Shown here in pieces: positions 34,273 through 43,035 of a stretch of DNA of 46,234 nucleotides. The DNA lies in the NCBI GenBank assembly GCA_964492185.1, contig CAZBJH010000013.1, forward strand, positions 1 to 46,234, given 5' to 3'. The translations under genes were made by a program, and so were the position numbers. The notes beneath the pieces were generated by a model. That model did not search any database. It was not told where the DNA came from and saw only the letters and a program-made list of their open reading frames with translations. How positions within the stretch are numbered: position 1 is the first letter of the stretch; the number at the start of each line of letters is the position of its first letter. The stretch is from JAFGSZ01 sp964492185. GTDB taxonomy: Bacteria; Bacteroidota; Bacteroidia; Bacteroidales; UBA10428.

Positions 34273-35430
34273 TTAATATCTGTAAATTGCACAAACCTGA
34301 ATGTTTTTTTCCGGCATTTCTTCTTCTTCCGCCAGGTAAACATTTCCGCCGTTCAATAAGCTTAACAGGCAAGCTTCATTTAATAAGCAGTTATTATCCG
34401 GTTTTTGTTGTTCATCAAGATACACTTTTTTATTTTCAGCATCAAATTTCCCCCAATAATATTCACCTTTTTTTATAAATAGATGATCGATCTTTCCTTC
34501 AATACCTGATTGGAGAATATTTGTTATCGCAGTTGAGGTCACATTCTTACCTGCTTTTTCCGGGTAGGATGCCAAAGCCGTGTTTTTCCCCTCGTTAAAA
34601 TAATTCTCCATGTGTTTTACAGCTTCTTTTTTCAAATCATTTTGTGACTTCTCATCATAATTTCCTCCTAAATTTGTTTGATAAATATGCTCATAGTCCG
34701 AGAATGATTTGAAAATACTGAAAACACTGTCAACTGCAGCTATAAGCAGAGGTTCGTTATGACCTTCAAGATATTGCATAAGTTGCCGGTTGACAATTCG
34801 CAGGATCTTTTCTGCAAGCAATTGTTTTTCATCTTTATTTCTTCCCTGCCCGTGAAAAAGGGCTTTACCCGAACCTTCCTGCCCGGTTCTGAATTGCAGG
34901 CTCTTTTGTTTTTCTCTTAATAAGGAAACCTCTGAAGTGGCTTCTGCAGAAAACAAATCTTTTTCTTCTCTGAGTTCATAGTCAGAATAGCTGTAAAGCC
35001 TGGCATTGTTGAGACTCAGTGTTAAAAGAAAAAACTTTTTCCGGTGGGATAACCAGGGGATAATGGGTATAATATAATAGTTATTCAGGGCCAGTGCTGT
35101 TTCGGGAACATTAATGGGAAGCTTTATATAGTAAAGATTTTTTGCATTGCTGAACAGGGCAAGACCTTCCCGCGGATCTGATATTATTTCACTGTTGTTT
35201 TCAATGCCGGAAAGGAGTGTAATTTCAGATTCAGCATCGTTTTTTGAAATGCCACTGTCTTTGAGCTGTTGGATTATCTTTTTAACGCTGTTTTTCAGTT
35301 TAATCTGCTCATCTTTGATCGCTAAGGTGTTTGGTTTTTTATTGTTGACTGAAATGTATATTGATGTACAAATATCATTAGCATTATTTCTGATCATGTT
35401 TTTGAAGATCTTAGGTGTAAGCCTTATCAT
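34273..35430 (-). CDS. bacterial archaeo-eukaryotic release factor (baeRF) family protein
   Basis: A 385-residue cytoplasmic protein. The layout fits bacterial relatives of eRF1-like factors. It has an N-terminal domain (CTSIYISVNNKKPNTLAIKDEQIKLKN, then REGLALFSNAKNLYYIKLP), and a middle domain starting near FFLLTLSLNNARLYSYSDYEL with EPLLIAAVDSVFSIFKS. An L7Ae-like C-terminal domain follows (TSTAITNILQSGIEGKIDHLFIKKGEYYWGKFD and CLLSLLNGGNVYLA). In this group a GGQ peptide-release motif is usually absent, and I see none. A role on ribosomes under stress is suggested by the family and by the neighbours, not proven. It is the first gene of a three-gene operon. Confidence 0.78.
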   Translation of the reverse strand: MIRLTPKIFKNMIRNNANDICTSIYISVNNKKPNTLAIKDEQIKLKNSVKKIIQQLKDSGISKNDAESEITLLSGIENNSEIISDPREGLALFSNAKNLYYIKLPINVPETALALNNYYIIPIIPWLSHRKKFFLLTLSLNNARLYSYSDYELREEKDLFSAEATSEVSLLREKQKSLQFRTGQEGSGKALFHGQGRNKDEKQLLAEKILRIVNRQLMQYLEGHNEPLLIAAVDSVFSIFKSFSDYEHIYQTNLGGNYDEKSQNDLKKEAVKHMENYFNEGKNTALASYPEKAGKNVTSTAITNILQSGIEGKIDHLFIKKGEYYWGKFDAENKKVYLDEQQKPDNNCLLNEACLLSLLNGGNVYLAEEEEMPEKNIQVCAIYRY

Positions 35431-35945
35431 AATTATTCTTTTTTATTATTTATTAATGCAATAATATGATCGATATTGGTGCCGTGTCAGATGCAACGCG
35501 CAACTCATAGCAAATCTCCCGGGTTGTTTGTTCAACCCTTGTACCATACCAGAGATTTCTTTTTTTTATTTTTTAAAACGCGCATTGTGAGACGTTTATG
35601 ATAAGCAGTAAATGTAAATAACATGTTTGGCTTGTGGTTGCAACTGAATAATTGTGGAAATATTTCTACAATCCCTTACCGGGGAAGATATAAGATAAAT
35701 TAAATCAGGCTCAGGGCAGTCATTTAGCAAATATAAAAACGGAAATTCCAATTCCTTTCTTAAATGTTGTAAACAATTATGCACAGAAGTGTGGATAATT
35801 AGGTACATTATTTTTTTGTCATTTATTTGTATAGTAGCTGATTAACAGCATAATATATGTTTATTGGTTTTTAATTATATAATTGGTATGATAGTTTCTG
35901 GTTATTGGATCAAGATGTTTTTTTTAATAAACTTAACTTGAATAA
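35431..35945. other. divergent intergenic region between the baeRF operon and hdeD-like gene
   Basis: No gene is seen in these 515 bases. A plus-strand hairpin at 35512-35558 is followed by eight T: outer arms AAATCTC/GAGATTT, inner arms GGGTTG/CAACCC. It looks like a terminator although no plus-strand gene precedes it. A short RNA of about 100 bases or an attenuator-like structure is possible. The rest is AT-rich and must contain both promoters. Confidence 0.5.
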
Positions 35946-36479
35946 ATGAGAACAACATTTTTAAATAATAGTCTTGTGTCCATAATAATCGGACTTTTAG
36001 CAATTATTTTCGGGATTCTGGCATTCACAAATCCTGAAGCAACAGTGCTGGCAATTGCAACCTATTTTGGAATATTTCTTTTGCTGGCAGGTATACTTAT
36101 ACTGGTAGCCTCTTTATCAAGGAGAAGAAGTGAATATTCGGGTTGGTGGTTTTGGATAATTGAGGCGATTTTTGACATTGTGATCGGCCTCATTGTTATT
36201 GCTTATCCAAAGATCTCTGTAAGTGTCCTTATGGTTTTTATCGGCATATGGGTCCTTATTGCCGGAATTATGCAAATGACAGCTTACTATAGATTGAAGC
36301 ATGCAGGGGTGGGTTCTGCGGTAATTCTCATTGGTGGAATTCTTTCATTGGTTTTTGGGATCCTGTTTTTATTTCGTCCTTTCGAGGGAGCTATGGCGTT
36401 AGGTATTTTGCTTGGCATTTATGCATTGATCTTTGGTTTTATAGCGTTATTCAGAGGGCTCAGGTTCAGTAAGATATAG
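35946..36479 (+). CDS. HdeD-family (DUF308) membrane protein
   Basis: A 177-residue inner-membrane protein with six hydrophobic segments in pairs. Examples are SIIIGLLAIIFGILAFTNPEATVLAIATYFG, then WFWIIEAIFDIVIGLIVIAYP, and later AVILIGGILSLVFGILFLFRP. The repeated GLxxIxFGxxxxxxP pattern is the mark of the HdeD/DUF308 family. E. coli HdeD helps survival in acid at high density; the mechanism is unknown. It lies between the baeRF operon and trehalose synthesis, which supports a stress role. In the 270 bases downstream there is a short hydrophobic reading frame without a start codon (near 36490-36595) that may be decayed coding DNA. Confidence 0.88.
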   Translation: MRTTFLNNSLVSIIIGLLAIIFGILAFTNPEATVLAIATYFGIFLLLAGILILVASLSRRRSEYSGWWFWIIEAIFDIVIGLIVIAYPKISVSVLMVFIGIWVLIAGIMQMTAYYRLKHAGVGSAVILIGGILSLVFGILFLFRPFEGAMALGILLGIYALIFGFIALFRGLRFSKI

Positions 36480-36749
36480 TAATTTCCCTGTAGTTGATAA
36501 AATTTATGAACAAAGCGGAATATGGCTTGTTATTATACTTATGTCTGTAGTCACAGTACTTTCCTTTATGTTTTCACCAATTCTGAACTGCTTATAGCCC
36601 GGCAAAAAATTATTTGGTATTCGTATAATAATAACGTATCTTATTATCCTGCATGAGCAATACAGATTAAATGATTCACTTTACAAAAGAATTGCTAAAA
36701 AGGATAAGAAATAAATTTTATACAATCTATAAAGGTAATCCTAAGCAAG

Positions 36750-38957
36750 ATGGAAAGGATAATATTTGTATCAAACAGGTTGCCGGTTTCGGTCAGTGTT
36801 AAGGATGACCAGGTAACAGCAAGACAAAGTGTCGGTGGTTTGGCGACCGGTATGAAGTCATTTTATAAATCATATGACAGTTTATGGATTGGCTGGGCCG
36901 GAATAGACAAAAACGAGCTGAATGCAAAAACAAAAAAGCAGTTCAACAGTATTATGGACCAGGAGAGATGTTCCCCGGTCTTTATTGATGAAGAAGATTT
37001 TGAAAACTATTATTCAGGATTCAGCAATAAAACAATATGGCCCTTATTTCATTACTTCACACAATTTACTGAATATGATAAGGAAACATGGAATGCATAC
37101 AAGAGGGTGAACAGGGTATTTGCGGATGCTGTTGTAAAACACCTTAAAAAGGGTGATAAAATATGGGTTCATGATTATCATCTCCTGCTTCTGCCGCAGA
37201 TGATAAGGGACCGGTTTCCTGATGTGTCTATCGGGTTTTTTCTTCATATTCCCTTTCCGTCCTATGAGGTATTTCGGATTATACCATGGAGAAAGGAAAT
37301 TATCGAGGGTATGCTTGGTGCTGACCTTTTAGGTTTTCATACATTTGATTATGAAAGGCACTTTCTGAGTAGTGTGAGGAGGTTATTAGGTTATGAAATT
37401 TCGTTCAATCAGATTAACATGAGGGAACGGTTGATCAAAGTGGATAATTTTCCTATGGGTATTGATTATGATCGTTTTCATAATGCTGCATTAAATAACC
37501 AGAAAAGATCGATAAAAGATAAATCGGAAGTTCAGAAGGAGATCGACAAGTATATGCTTATGGCTCCGGATCGTAAGTTTGTACTCTCAATCGACAGGCT
37601 GGATTATTCGAAAGGAATATCAAACCGCCTTTTGGCATATGAAAGGTTTTTGGAAAAATATCCCGGATTTCAGAAGAAAGTAACTCTCATCATGCTTTCG
37701 GTACCCAGTCGCACTGATGTGGATCATTACCAGATGATGAAAAGTGAGGTTGATGAGCTGGTAGGCAGGATCAACGGGAGATTTTCAACAATTGAGTGGA
37801 CACCGGTCTGGTATTTTTATCGTTCTATGCCTTTTGAAAGCCTGATAGAGCTTTACAGTTCATGTGAGATCGGACTGCTGACACCGATTCGTGACGGTAT
37901 GAATCTGGTGGCTAAAGAGTATATTGCTGCACGGGTAGACGGGAAAGGTGTATTGATATTAAGTGAAATGGCTGGTGCGGCAAAAGAGATGAGTGAGGCG
38001 CTGATCATTAATCCCAATAATATGGATGAAATCGCGGATGCCATAAACGAAGCTCTTATCATGCCTGATGATGAACAGACTGAACGTATTTCAATGTTGC
38101 AGAAACGCTTAAAGCGTTATGATGTTGAACGTTGGGCACAGGATTTTATGAACCGCCTGGATGAGGTAATACATGCCCAACAACAGAATCTTATCAAAAA
38201 GATAAATAAAGATATTGAGAACAGTATTGTAAATAAGTATAAGCAGTCAGAAAAGAGAATTTTATTTCTTGATTACGACGGCACACTGGTAGGATTTAAA
38301 AATAAGCCGGAGCAGGCCAGTCCGGATGACGAATTGTATTCCCTGTTTGAAAAGCTTAGTAAAGATAATGAAGTGGTATTGATCAGCGGGCGTGATAAAG
38401 ATACGCTTGACATGTGGTTCAGAGGGAAAAACCTCACACTTATAGTTGAACATGGTGTATGGATAAAAGAGCCGGGAGGGGAATGGCAACAGATCGAGCC
38501 CATGAACAGTGAATGGAAGGAATTAATAAGGCCGGTTATTGAATTATACGTTGACCGTACACCTGGCAGTCTGGCCGAAGAAAAAAATTTCTCACTGGTC
38601 TGGCATTACCGTAAGTCCGATCCCGAGCTGGGAATTTTGAGGGCTATTGAACTGAAGGATGAGTTGAGGAGTCTGGTTGCCAATCATAATCTCGAGATAC
38701 TCGAGGGTAATAAAGTAATTGAAATTAAAAACAGCGGAATTAATAAGGGGCGGGCAGCGCTGCGAATACTTAACAATAAGCAGTATAATTTTATTCTGGG
38801 TATCGGGGATGACTGGACCGATGAGTATCTTTTCCAGGATTTGCCTCCTTCTGCTGTGACCATAAAGATAGGTTTCAGGAATACACAGGCAAAATACAAT
38901 TACGAGACGCATAAAGATGCCAGAAAACTTTTACAGAAATTCGTGGAAGTTCAATAA
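36750..38957 (+). CDS. otsAB: bifunctional trehalose-6-phosphate synthase / trehalose-phosphatase
   Basis: Makes trehalose-6-phosphate from UDP-glucose and glucose-6-phosphate, then removes the phosphate. The N-terminal GT20 domain (about 1-465) has SNRLPVSV, the VGGLATG loop, WVHDYHLLLLPQ, GFFLHIPFPS, SIDRLDYSKGI and DGMNLVAKEY. The C-terminal HAD domain (about 500-735) has the nucleophile motif FLDYDGT (Asp508, Asp510), LISGRD, and GDDWTDEYLF. The 735-residue fusion is common in Bacteroidota. Trehalose protects against drying, osmotic and heat stress, matching the neighbours Dps and HdeD. The 270-base upstream region contains no clear promoter match. No irregularity is seen. Confidence 0.97.
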   Translation: MERIIFVSNRLPVSVSVKDDQVTARQSVGGLATGMKSFYKSYDSLWIGWAGIDKNELNAKTKKQFNSIMDQERCSPVFIDEEDFENYYSGFSNKTIWPLFHYFTQFTEYDKETWNAYKRVNRVFADAVVKHLKKGDKIWVHDYHLLLLPQMIRDRFPDVSIGFFLHIPFPSYEVFRIIPWRKEIIEGMLGADLLGFHTFDYERHFLSSVRRLLGYEISFNQINMRERLIKVDNFPMGIDYDRFHNAALNNQKRSIKDKSEVQKEIDKYMLMAPDRKFVLSIDRLDYSKGISNRLLAYERFLEKYPGFQKKVTLIMLSVPSRTDVDHYQMMKSEVDELVGRINGRFSTIEWTPVWYFYRSMPFESLIELYSSCEIGLLTPIRDGMNLVAKEYIAARVDGKGVLILSEMAGAAKEMSEALIINPNNMDEIADAINEALIMPDDEQTERISMLQKRLKRYDVERWAQDFMNRLDEVIHAQQQNLIKKINKDIENSIVNKYKQSEKRILFLDYDGTLVGFKNKPEQASPDDELYSLFEKLSKDNEVVLISGRDKDTLDMWFRGKNLTLIVEHGVWIKEPGGEWQQIEPMNSEWKELIRPVIELYVDRTPGSLAEEKNFSLVWHYRKSDPELGILRAIELKDELRSLVANHNLEILEGNKVIEIKNSGINKGRAALRILNNKQYNFILGIGDDWTDEYLFQDLPPSAVTIKIGFRNTQAKYNYETHKDARKLLQKFVEVQ

Positions 38958-38975
38958 ATCCTTGCTCAAACTATT

Positions 38976-39389
38976 CTATGTTTTTTTTGAGGAGGCATTA
39001 ATTTGTTGAATATTTTCCGAATTGCAATGACGGCAGGTATTTACTGGTTTAAGGGTAATCATTACTTCTTTGCAGTCGAAACACCTGAACCAGTAGTCAT
39101 CGGTGATATAAAAACCACCCCTGATCACCAGGGTTTTTCCTTCAATAAATAATTGGGCGATCTTTTTACGTGCTTTTTCATATAACCTGGTGAAAGTGGG
39201 TCTTGAGATCTCCATTCTGCATGCAGCTTCTTCCTGGGTCAGGTCTTCATAATCGGCCAAACGTATAGCTTCATATTCTTCAAACAGCAAAATGATCTCG
39301 TCCGGTTTACGTAACGACATACCAAAGGGTCTGAAGCCTTCCATAGGCGGCGGCATGGTAATCCTTCTGTTTTTTCTTTTATTCGGCAT
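38976..39389 (-). CDS. DUF134-family DNA-binding protein with zinc ribbon
   Basis: A 137-residue putative regulator. The N-terminal part (RRITMPPPMEGFRPFG, then IILLFEEYEAIRLADYEDLTQEEAACRMEISRPTFTRLYEKARKKIA) is the sigma-like helix-turn-helix of the DUF134 family. The C-terminus has a likely zinc ribbon, CFDCKE and CRHCNS (CxxC pairs). Such proteins often sit near metal- or redox-related genes. It is convergent with the trehalose gene (18 bases) and divergent from dps over 411 bases that contain a nested palindrome, so control of dps or of itself is plausible but not shown. Confidence 0.88.
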   Translation of the reverse strand: MPNKRKNRRITMPPPMEGFRPFGMSLRKPDEIILLFEEYEAIRLADYEDLTQEEAACRMEISRPTFTRLYEKARKKIAQLFIEGKTLVIRGGFYITDDYWFRCFDCKEVMITLKPVNTCRHCNSENIQQINASSKKT

Positions 39390-39496
39390 CGATTGTTAAG
39401 TTTTATAATTATGATGAACATTTATCCGGTTTGCCGGTTGTAATGCTGATGTTAGTTAACTGTTATATCAAAAACAGGTGTTAATTTTATTTTGTT

Positions 39497-39550
39497 AAAG
39501 TAACATTTTAAAAGGAACATATGTTCATAAAATAAACATTTTGTTACTTT
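39497..39550. promoter_or_regulatory. nested palindrome between DUF134 and dps
   Basis: AAAGTAAC (39497-39504) and GTTACTTT (39543-39550) enclose a perfect 12-bp palindrome GAACATATGTTC (39515-39526). The centres nearly coincide. It is a candidate operator in the 411-base divergent gap, where I see no gene. Confidence 0.45.
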
Positions 39551-39800
39551 TATTGTTAATAATGATTATTCCGCGGGATCAGATAAAAGGATTAATAGTA
39601 TTTTTATGCCGGAAATAATTCTGATGAGTCAGTGTTCATCATAGTTATGAAGATACATTGAACTTTCCGGATCTGTAGGGCCGGGATATTATTCATTCCT
39701 CAGGTTTGGTGCGGATTCATGGCATCGAAATATGAAGCATGCATAAAGAAGAATAGATATATAATTATTATTTTTTAATAAATTTTAAAACGATACAATT

Positions 39801-40271
39801 ATGAGTACAAATCAATTAGGTCTGTCAAAGGAATATGCGGTTTCTATGAGTGAGAAGCTTAACGGATTATTGGCAGATGTTCAGGTTTTTTACATGAATC
39901 TGCGTGGATTTCACTGGAATATCAAAGGGAAAATGTTTTTTTCTTTGCACGAAAAGTTTGAAGATCTTTATGATGAGGCAGCAGACCAGGCAGACGAGAT
40001 AGCAGAACGCGTACTGATGCTGGGAGAGACGCCGGTACATGCTTTTTCCGAATATCTTAAAATTGCTGATTTTAAAGAGATCAAAAATGTTTCCGGTGCT
40101 GAGGAGACCGTTAAACACGTGGTCAGCAGTCTGCAGGCACTGGTAAAAAAGGAAAAGTCTATTATTGAAACAGCATCTGAAGAAGGTGATGAAGGAACAG
40201 TTGATCTGTTGACGGGTTTTGTTTCAGGACGTGAAAAGATGATATGGATGTACAATTCCTTTCTTAAGTAA
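39801..40271 (+). CDS. dps: Dps-family DNA-protecting ferritin-like protein
   Basis: A 156-residue miniferritin that stores iron oxidised with hydrogen peroxide and shields DNA in stress or starvation. The signature FYMNLRGFHWNIKGKMFFSLHEKFEDLYDE is at about 30-59. Ferroxidase ligands inferred by spacing are H38, H50, E54 (Asp in E. coli), D65 and E69. The protein lacks a long basic N-terminal tail, so direct DNA binding may be weak. It is a single gene; the 411-base upstream gap contains a palindrome, and a terminator follows directly. Confidence 0.95.
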   Translation: MSTNQLGLSKEYAVSMSEKLNGLLADVQVFYMNLRGFHWNIKGKMFFSLHEKFEDLYDEAADQADEIAERVLMLGETPVHAFSEYLKIADFKEIKNVSGAEETVKHVVSSLQALVKKEKSIIETASEEGDEGTVDLLTGFVSGREKMIWMYNSFLK

Positions 40272-40291
40272 TAATAAGTATTTTAATATAG

Positions 40292-40330
40292 AAACCCCGG
40301 CAAGCTTATTATGCCTGCCGGGTTTTTTTT
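40292..40330 (+). terminator. rho-independent terminator after dps
   Basis: Stem CCCGGCA (40296-40302) with TGCCGGG (40316-40322) and eight T. Confidence 0.92.
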
Positions 40331-40404
40331 GCTCCGCCAGGGTTTTACGGATTAGCATTCGTTTACCGGGATTATTTTCGTACCCTGGCTGTGTAATTTC
40401 CATA

Positions 40405-40440
40405 ATAAAAATACCGGAATCAATCAGGATTTCCGGTATT
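40405..40440 (-). terminator. terminator after tRNA-Gln
   Basis: AATACCGGAA and TTCCGGTATT form a 10-bp stem, with a T-rich tract following on the minus strand. It lies just beyond the 3' end of the tRNA. Confidence 0.8.
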
Positions 40441-40457
40441 TATGATACCTATCCCTG

Positions 40458-40530
40458 CTGCCCCGCCAGGGTTCGAACCTGGACTCTTCTGATCCAGAGT
40501 CAGACGTGTTGCCAATTACACCACGGGGCA
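40458..40530 (-). tRNA. tRNA-Gln (anticodon CUG)
   Basis: Cloverleaf on the minus strand: acceptor TGCCCCG/CGGGGCA with the U1-A72 pair usual for tRNA-Gln, anticodon stem TCTGA/TCAGA, loop CTCTGGA with anticodon CUG, T-arm CCAGG-TTCGAAC-CCTGG. CCA is not encoded. It lies 37 bases after glnS on the same strand and may share its transcript. Confidence 0.95.
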
Positions 40531-40567
40531 ATGCGTGGCAAAATTAAAAAAATCATTTAAATCTTCA

Positions 40568-42268
40568 TTATCCTTTGCCGCTAATTTTTGTCCAGCTGTC
40601 ACGCAGTGTTACTGTACGGTTGACAACAGTTCTTTCTTCACGGCTGTCAGGATCAACACAAAAATATCCCAAACGTTCAAACTGGAATTTTTCGAACGGT
40701 TTGGCATTTTTTATTTCAGGTTCAATATAACCCGTGGTTATTTTAAGCGAATCGGAATTCAGGTTGCTTAAAAAGCTTTCTCCTTCAGGATGATCATATG
40801 GATCCGCTGTATTGAACAGTCTCTCATATAGCCTGACTTCAGCCTTTACTGCATGATCAGCAGAAACCCAGTGCAGGGTGCCTTTCACCTTCCTCCCGTC
40901 GGGTGAATTGCCACCCCTGCTGGCAGGATCATAAGTGCAGATCAGTTCGGTAATCTTTCCTTCGGCATTTTTTACCACCTCCTTACACGTGATAAAATAG
41001 GCATACCGTAACCTTACTTCCCGGCCCGGTGCCAGTCGGAAGAATTTTTTGGGAGGGTTTTCCATGAAATCATTGCGTTCAATATAAAGAACCCTGGAAA
41101 AGGGTACTTCCCTTTTGCCCATGCTTTCATCCTCAGGGTTATTAATTGCTTCCAGCAATTCGGACTGCCCGCCGGGGTAGTTCTCAATAACCACCTTCAG
41201 GGGATCAAGTACGCCCATGACCCTTTGTGTCCGCTTATTCAGGTCTTCCCGCAGGCAATGTTCCAGCAGTCCTATGTCGATCACATTTTCACGCTTGGCT
41301 ACTCCCACGCGGTCGGCAAAATCACGTATTGATTCCGGGGTGTATCCCCTTCTGCGTAATCCGCAGATCGTAGGCATCCTGGGGTCATCCCAGCCCTTGA
41401 CGTGCTTTTCTTTTACCAGCTGAAGGAGTATACGCTTACTCATCACAGTGTAATTAAGGTTCAGCCGGGCAAATTCATTTTGGCGGGTACGTTTGCGTTG
41501 TACTTCCGGATCGTCAATAATATTATCCAGAAACCAGTCGTACAAGGACCGATGGACCTCGAACTCGAGAGTACAAAGTGAATGGGTTATACCTTCTATA
41601 AAATCAGATTGCCCGTGGGCAAAATCGTACATGGGGTATATGCACCACGTATCTCCCGTACGGTGGTGAGAAGCATGCTTGATCCGGTACATCACCGGGT
41701 CGCGCATGTGCATATTGGGGGAGGCCATGTCAATTTTTGCACGTAGCACCTTTGAGCCATCAGGAAACTCACCTTCCTTCATACGAGCCAAAAGGTCAAG
41801 GTTTTCTTTGGGCGGACGGTTCCGGTATGGACTTTCCTCACCGGGTTTTGTAGGTGTTCCGCGTGTAGATGCAACTTCATCGGCACTACTTTCATCCACA
41901 TAGGCAAGTCCCTTTTTAATCAGTAACAATGCCCATTCGTACAATTGATCAAAATAGTCGGAAGTATAGAATTCACGGTCTTCCCAGTCGAACCCCAGCC
42001 AATGCACGTCCTTTTTAATGGATTCCACGTATTCTTCTTCTTCCTTTTCAGGATTGGTATCGTCAAATCTGAGATTACACTTGCCGTTGTATTTATTCGC
42101 GAGGCCGAAATTCAGGCATATGGACTTTGCATGGCCGATATGAAGATAACCGTTTGGTTCGGGAGGGAAGCGCGTGAGTACCTTACCATCGTGACGGTTT
42201 TGCCTCAGGTCTTCTTCTATGATCTCTTCAATGAAATTTAAAGGTTTTTTTTGAGTATCGTTGTCCAT
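40568..42268 (-). CDS. glnS: glutaminyl-tRNA synthetase
   Basis: Charges tRNA-Gln with glutamine. The 566-residue class I synthetase has the HIGH motif in FPPEPNGYLHIGHAKSICLNFG (about 35-55). The KMSKS equivalent is in YTVMSKRILLQLV. YDFAHGQSDFIEGITHSLCTLEF is the GlnRS type rather than GluRS. The C-terminal beta-barrel anticodon-binding part is complete (about 340-560). The gene is directly followed by tRNA-Gln(CUG), an enzyme-substrate pairing in one transcription unit. The start ATG at 42268 is followed by a Lys-rich part as usual. Confidence 0.97.
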   Translation of the reverse strand: MDNDTQKKPLNFIEEIIEEDLRQNRHDGKVLTRFPPEPNGYLHIGHAKSICLNFGLANKYNGKCNLRFDDTNPEKEEEEYVESIKKDVHWLGFDWEDREFYTSDYFDQLYEWALLLIKKGLAYVDESSADEVASTRGTPTKPGEESPYRNRPPKENLDLLARMKEGEFPDGSKVLRAKIDMASPNMHMRDPVMYRIKHASHHRTGDTWCIYPMYDFAHGQSDFIEGITHSLCTLEFEVHRSLYDWFLDNIIDDPEVQRKRTRQNEFARLNLNYTVMSKRILLQLVKEKHVKGWDDPRMPTICGLRRRGYTPESIRDFADRVGVAKRENVIDIGLLEHCLREDLNKRTQRVMGVLDPLKVVIENYPGGQSELLEAINNPEDESMGKREVPFSRVLYIERNDFMENPPKKFFRLAPGREVRLRYAYFITCKEVVKNAEGKITELICTYDPASRGGNSPDGRKVKGTLHWVSADHAVKAEVRLYERLFNTADPYDHPEGESFLSNLNSDSLKITTGYIEPEIKNAKPFEKFQFERLGYFCVDPDSREERTVVNRTVTLRDSWTKISGKG

Positions 42269-42432
42269 ATGTTTTAACGTACATTAATAATTATATTACA
42301 TTTACTCCGTACTTTGGGTTACAGGTCTTCCAACCCGGAGACAAAAGTAACTATTTTGTGGTTTATTGATTTAAAATATAAAAAAGAATCGCTTCCGGGA
42401 TAAAAAAGGTAAATTAGTCCAAATTTTTTTTC

Positions 42433-42783
42433 ATGGGATTCATTCAACTGGAGAATATGGAGTTCTATGCCTATCACGGGCATTTTAAAGAAGAACAGAT
42501 TGTAGGGAATAAGTTTTTGGTGCAACTGACCATTGAAGCCAATATGGAAGTGGCTGCACGTTCAGACAGCCTTAAAGATACCCTGAACTACCACACGGCT
42601 TATCAGCTGGTAAAGGAAGAGATGGCTAAGAAATCACATTTGCTTGAAAATATTGCATCCCGTATATTGGATACAGTCTATGCAAACTTTTCAGGTATAA
42701 GGTCAGTTACTGTGAAAATATCAAAGATGAATCCCCCCATAGGAGGTAAGATCGATGCTGTTAGTGTAACCCTGACACGTTAA
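42433..42783 (+). CDS. folB: dihydroneopterin aldolase
   Basis: Cleaves 7,8-dihydroneopterin to 6-hydroxymethyl-dihydropterin and glycolaldehyde in folate synthesis. The 116-residue length and the motifs IQLENMEFYAYHGHFKEEQIVGNKFLVQL (catalytic region with Glu19/20), DSLKDTLNYHTAYQLV, LLENIASRIL and the end VTVKISKMNPPIGGKIDAVSVTL are all in place. It is divergent from glnS with a 164-base gap and is followed after 2 bases by the CWC-family gene, making a two-gene operon. Confidence 0.96.
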   Translation: MGFIQLENMEFYAYHGHFKEEQIVGNKFLVQLTIEANMEVAARSDSLKDTLNYHTAYQLVKEEMAKKSHLLENIASRILDTVYANFSGIRSVTVKISKMNPPIGGKIDAVSVTLTR

Positions 42784-42785
42784 TT

Positions 42786-42962
42786 ATGAGTGAGAAAAAT
42801 TTAAAACCTTGCCCTTCCTGTGGTAATTTCTTCACTTGTACAGGAAATGAAGATTGCTGGTGTGAAAAATACCAGGTGCCTGAAAAAGGAATGATCAAAA
42901 TTATGAATTCGTTCTCCGATTGTATTTGCCCGGAATGCCTGGCCGGATACGCGGAGAGGTAG
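42786..42962 (+). CDS. cysteine-rich CWC-family protein
   Basis: A 58-residue protein starting MSEKNLKPCPSCGNFF at the ATG 2 bases after folB. Eight cysteines stand as CPSC, C-x5-CWC and CICPEC, which is the pattern of the small cysteine-rich CWC family, probably binding zinc. The function is unknown. The very close spacing and the terminator immediately after the stop (TAG at 42960) show that it belongs to the folB operon. Confidence 0.85.
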   Translation: MSEKNLKPCPSCGNFFTCTGNEDCWCEKYQVPEKGMIKIMNSFSDCICPECLAGYAER

Positions 42963-42964
42963 AA

Positions 42965-43002
42965 AAAAAACCGGGTCAGGGCATGCCCTGACCCGGTTTT
43001 TT
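42965..43002. terminator. bidirectional terminator, perfect 26-bp palindrome
   Basis: CCGGGTCAGGGCA followed by its exact complement (42971-42996), eight A before and six T after. It serves the convergent folB operon and the lipoprotein gene at 43036. Confidence 0.93.
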
Positions 43003-43035
43003 ATATATCAAATCAATGGGGATCGATATATGTAT

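Noticed and set aside
36480..36749. Short hydrophobic frame (about 36490-36595) as a gene
   Set aside because: It lacks a start codon and upstream support; at most decayed coding DNA.
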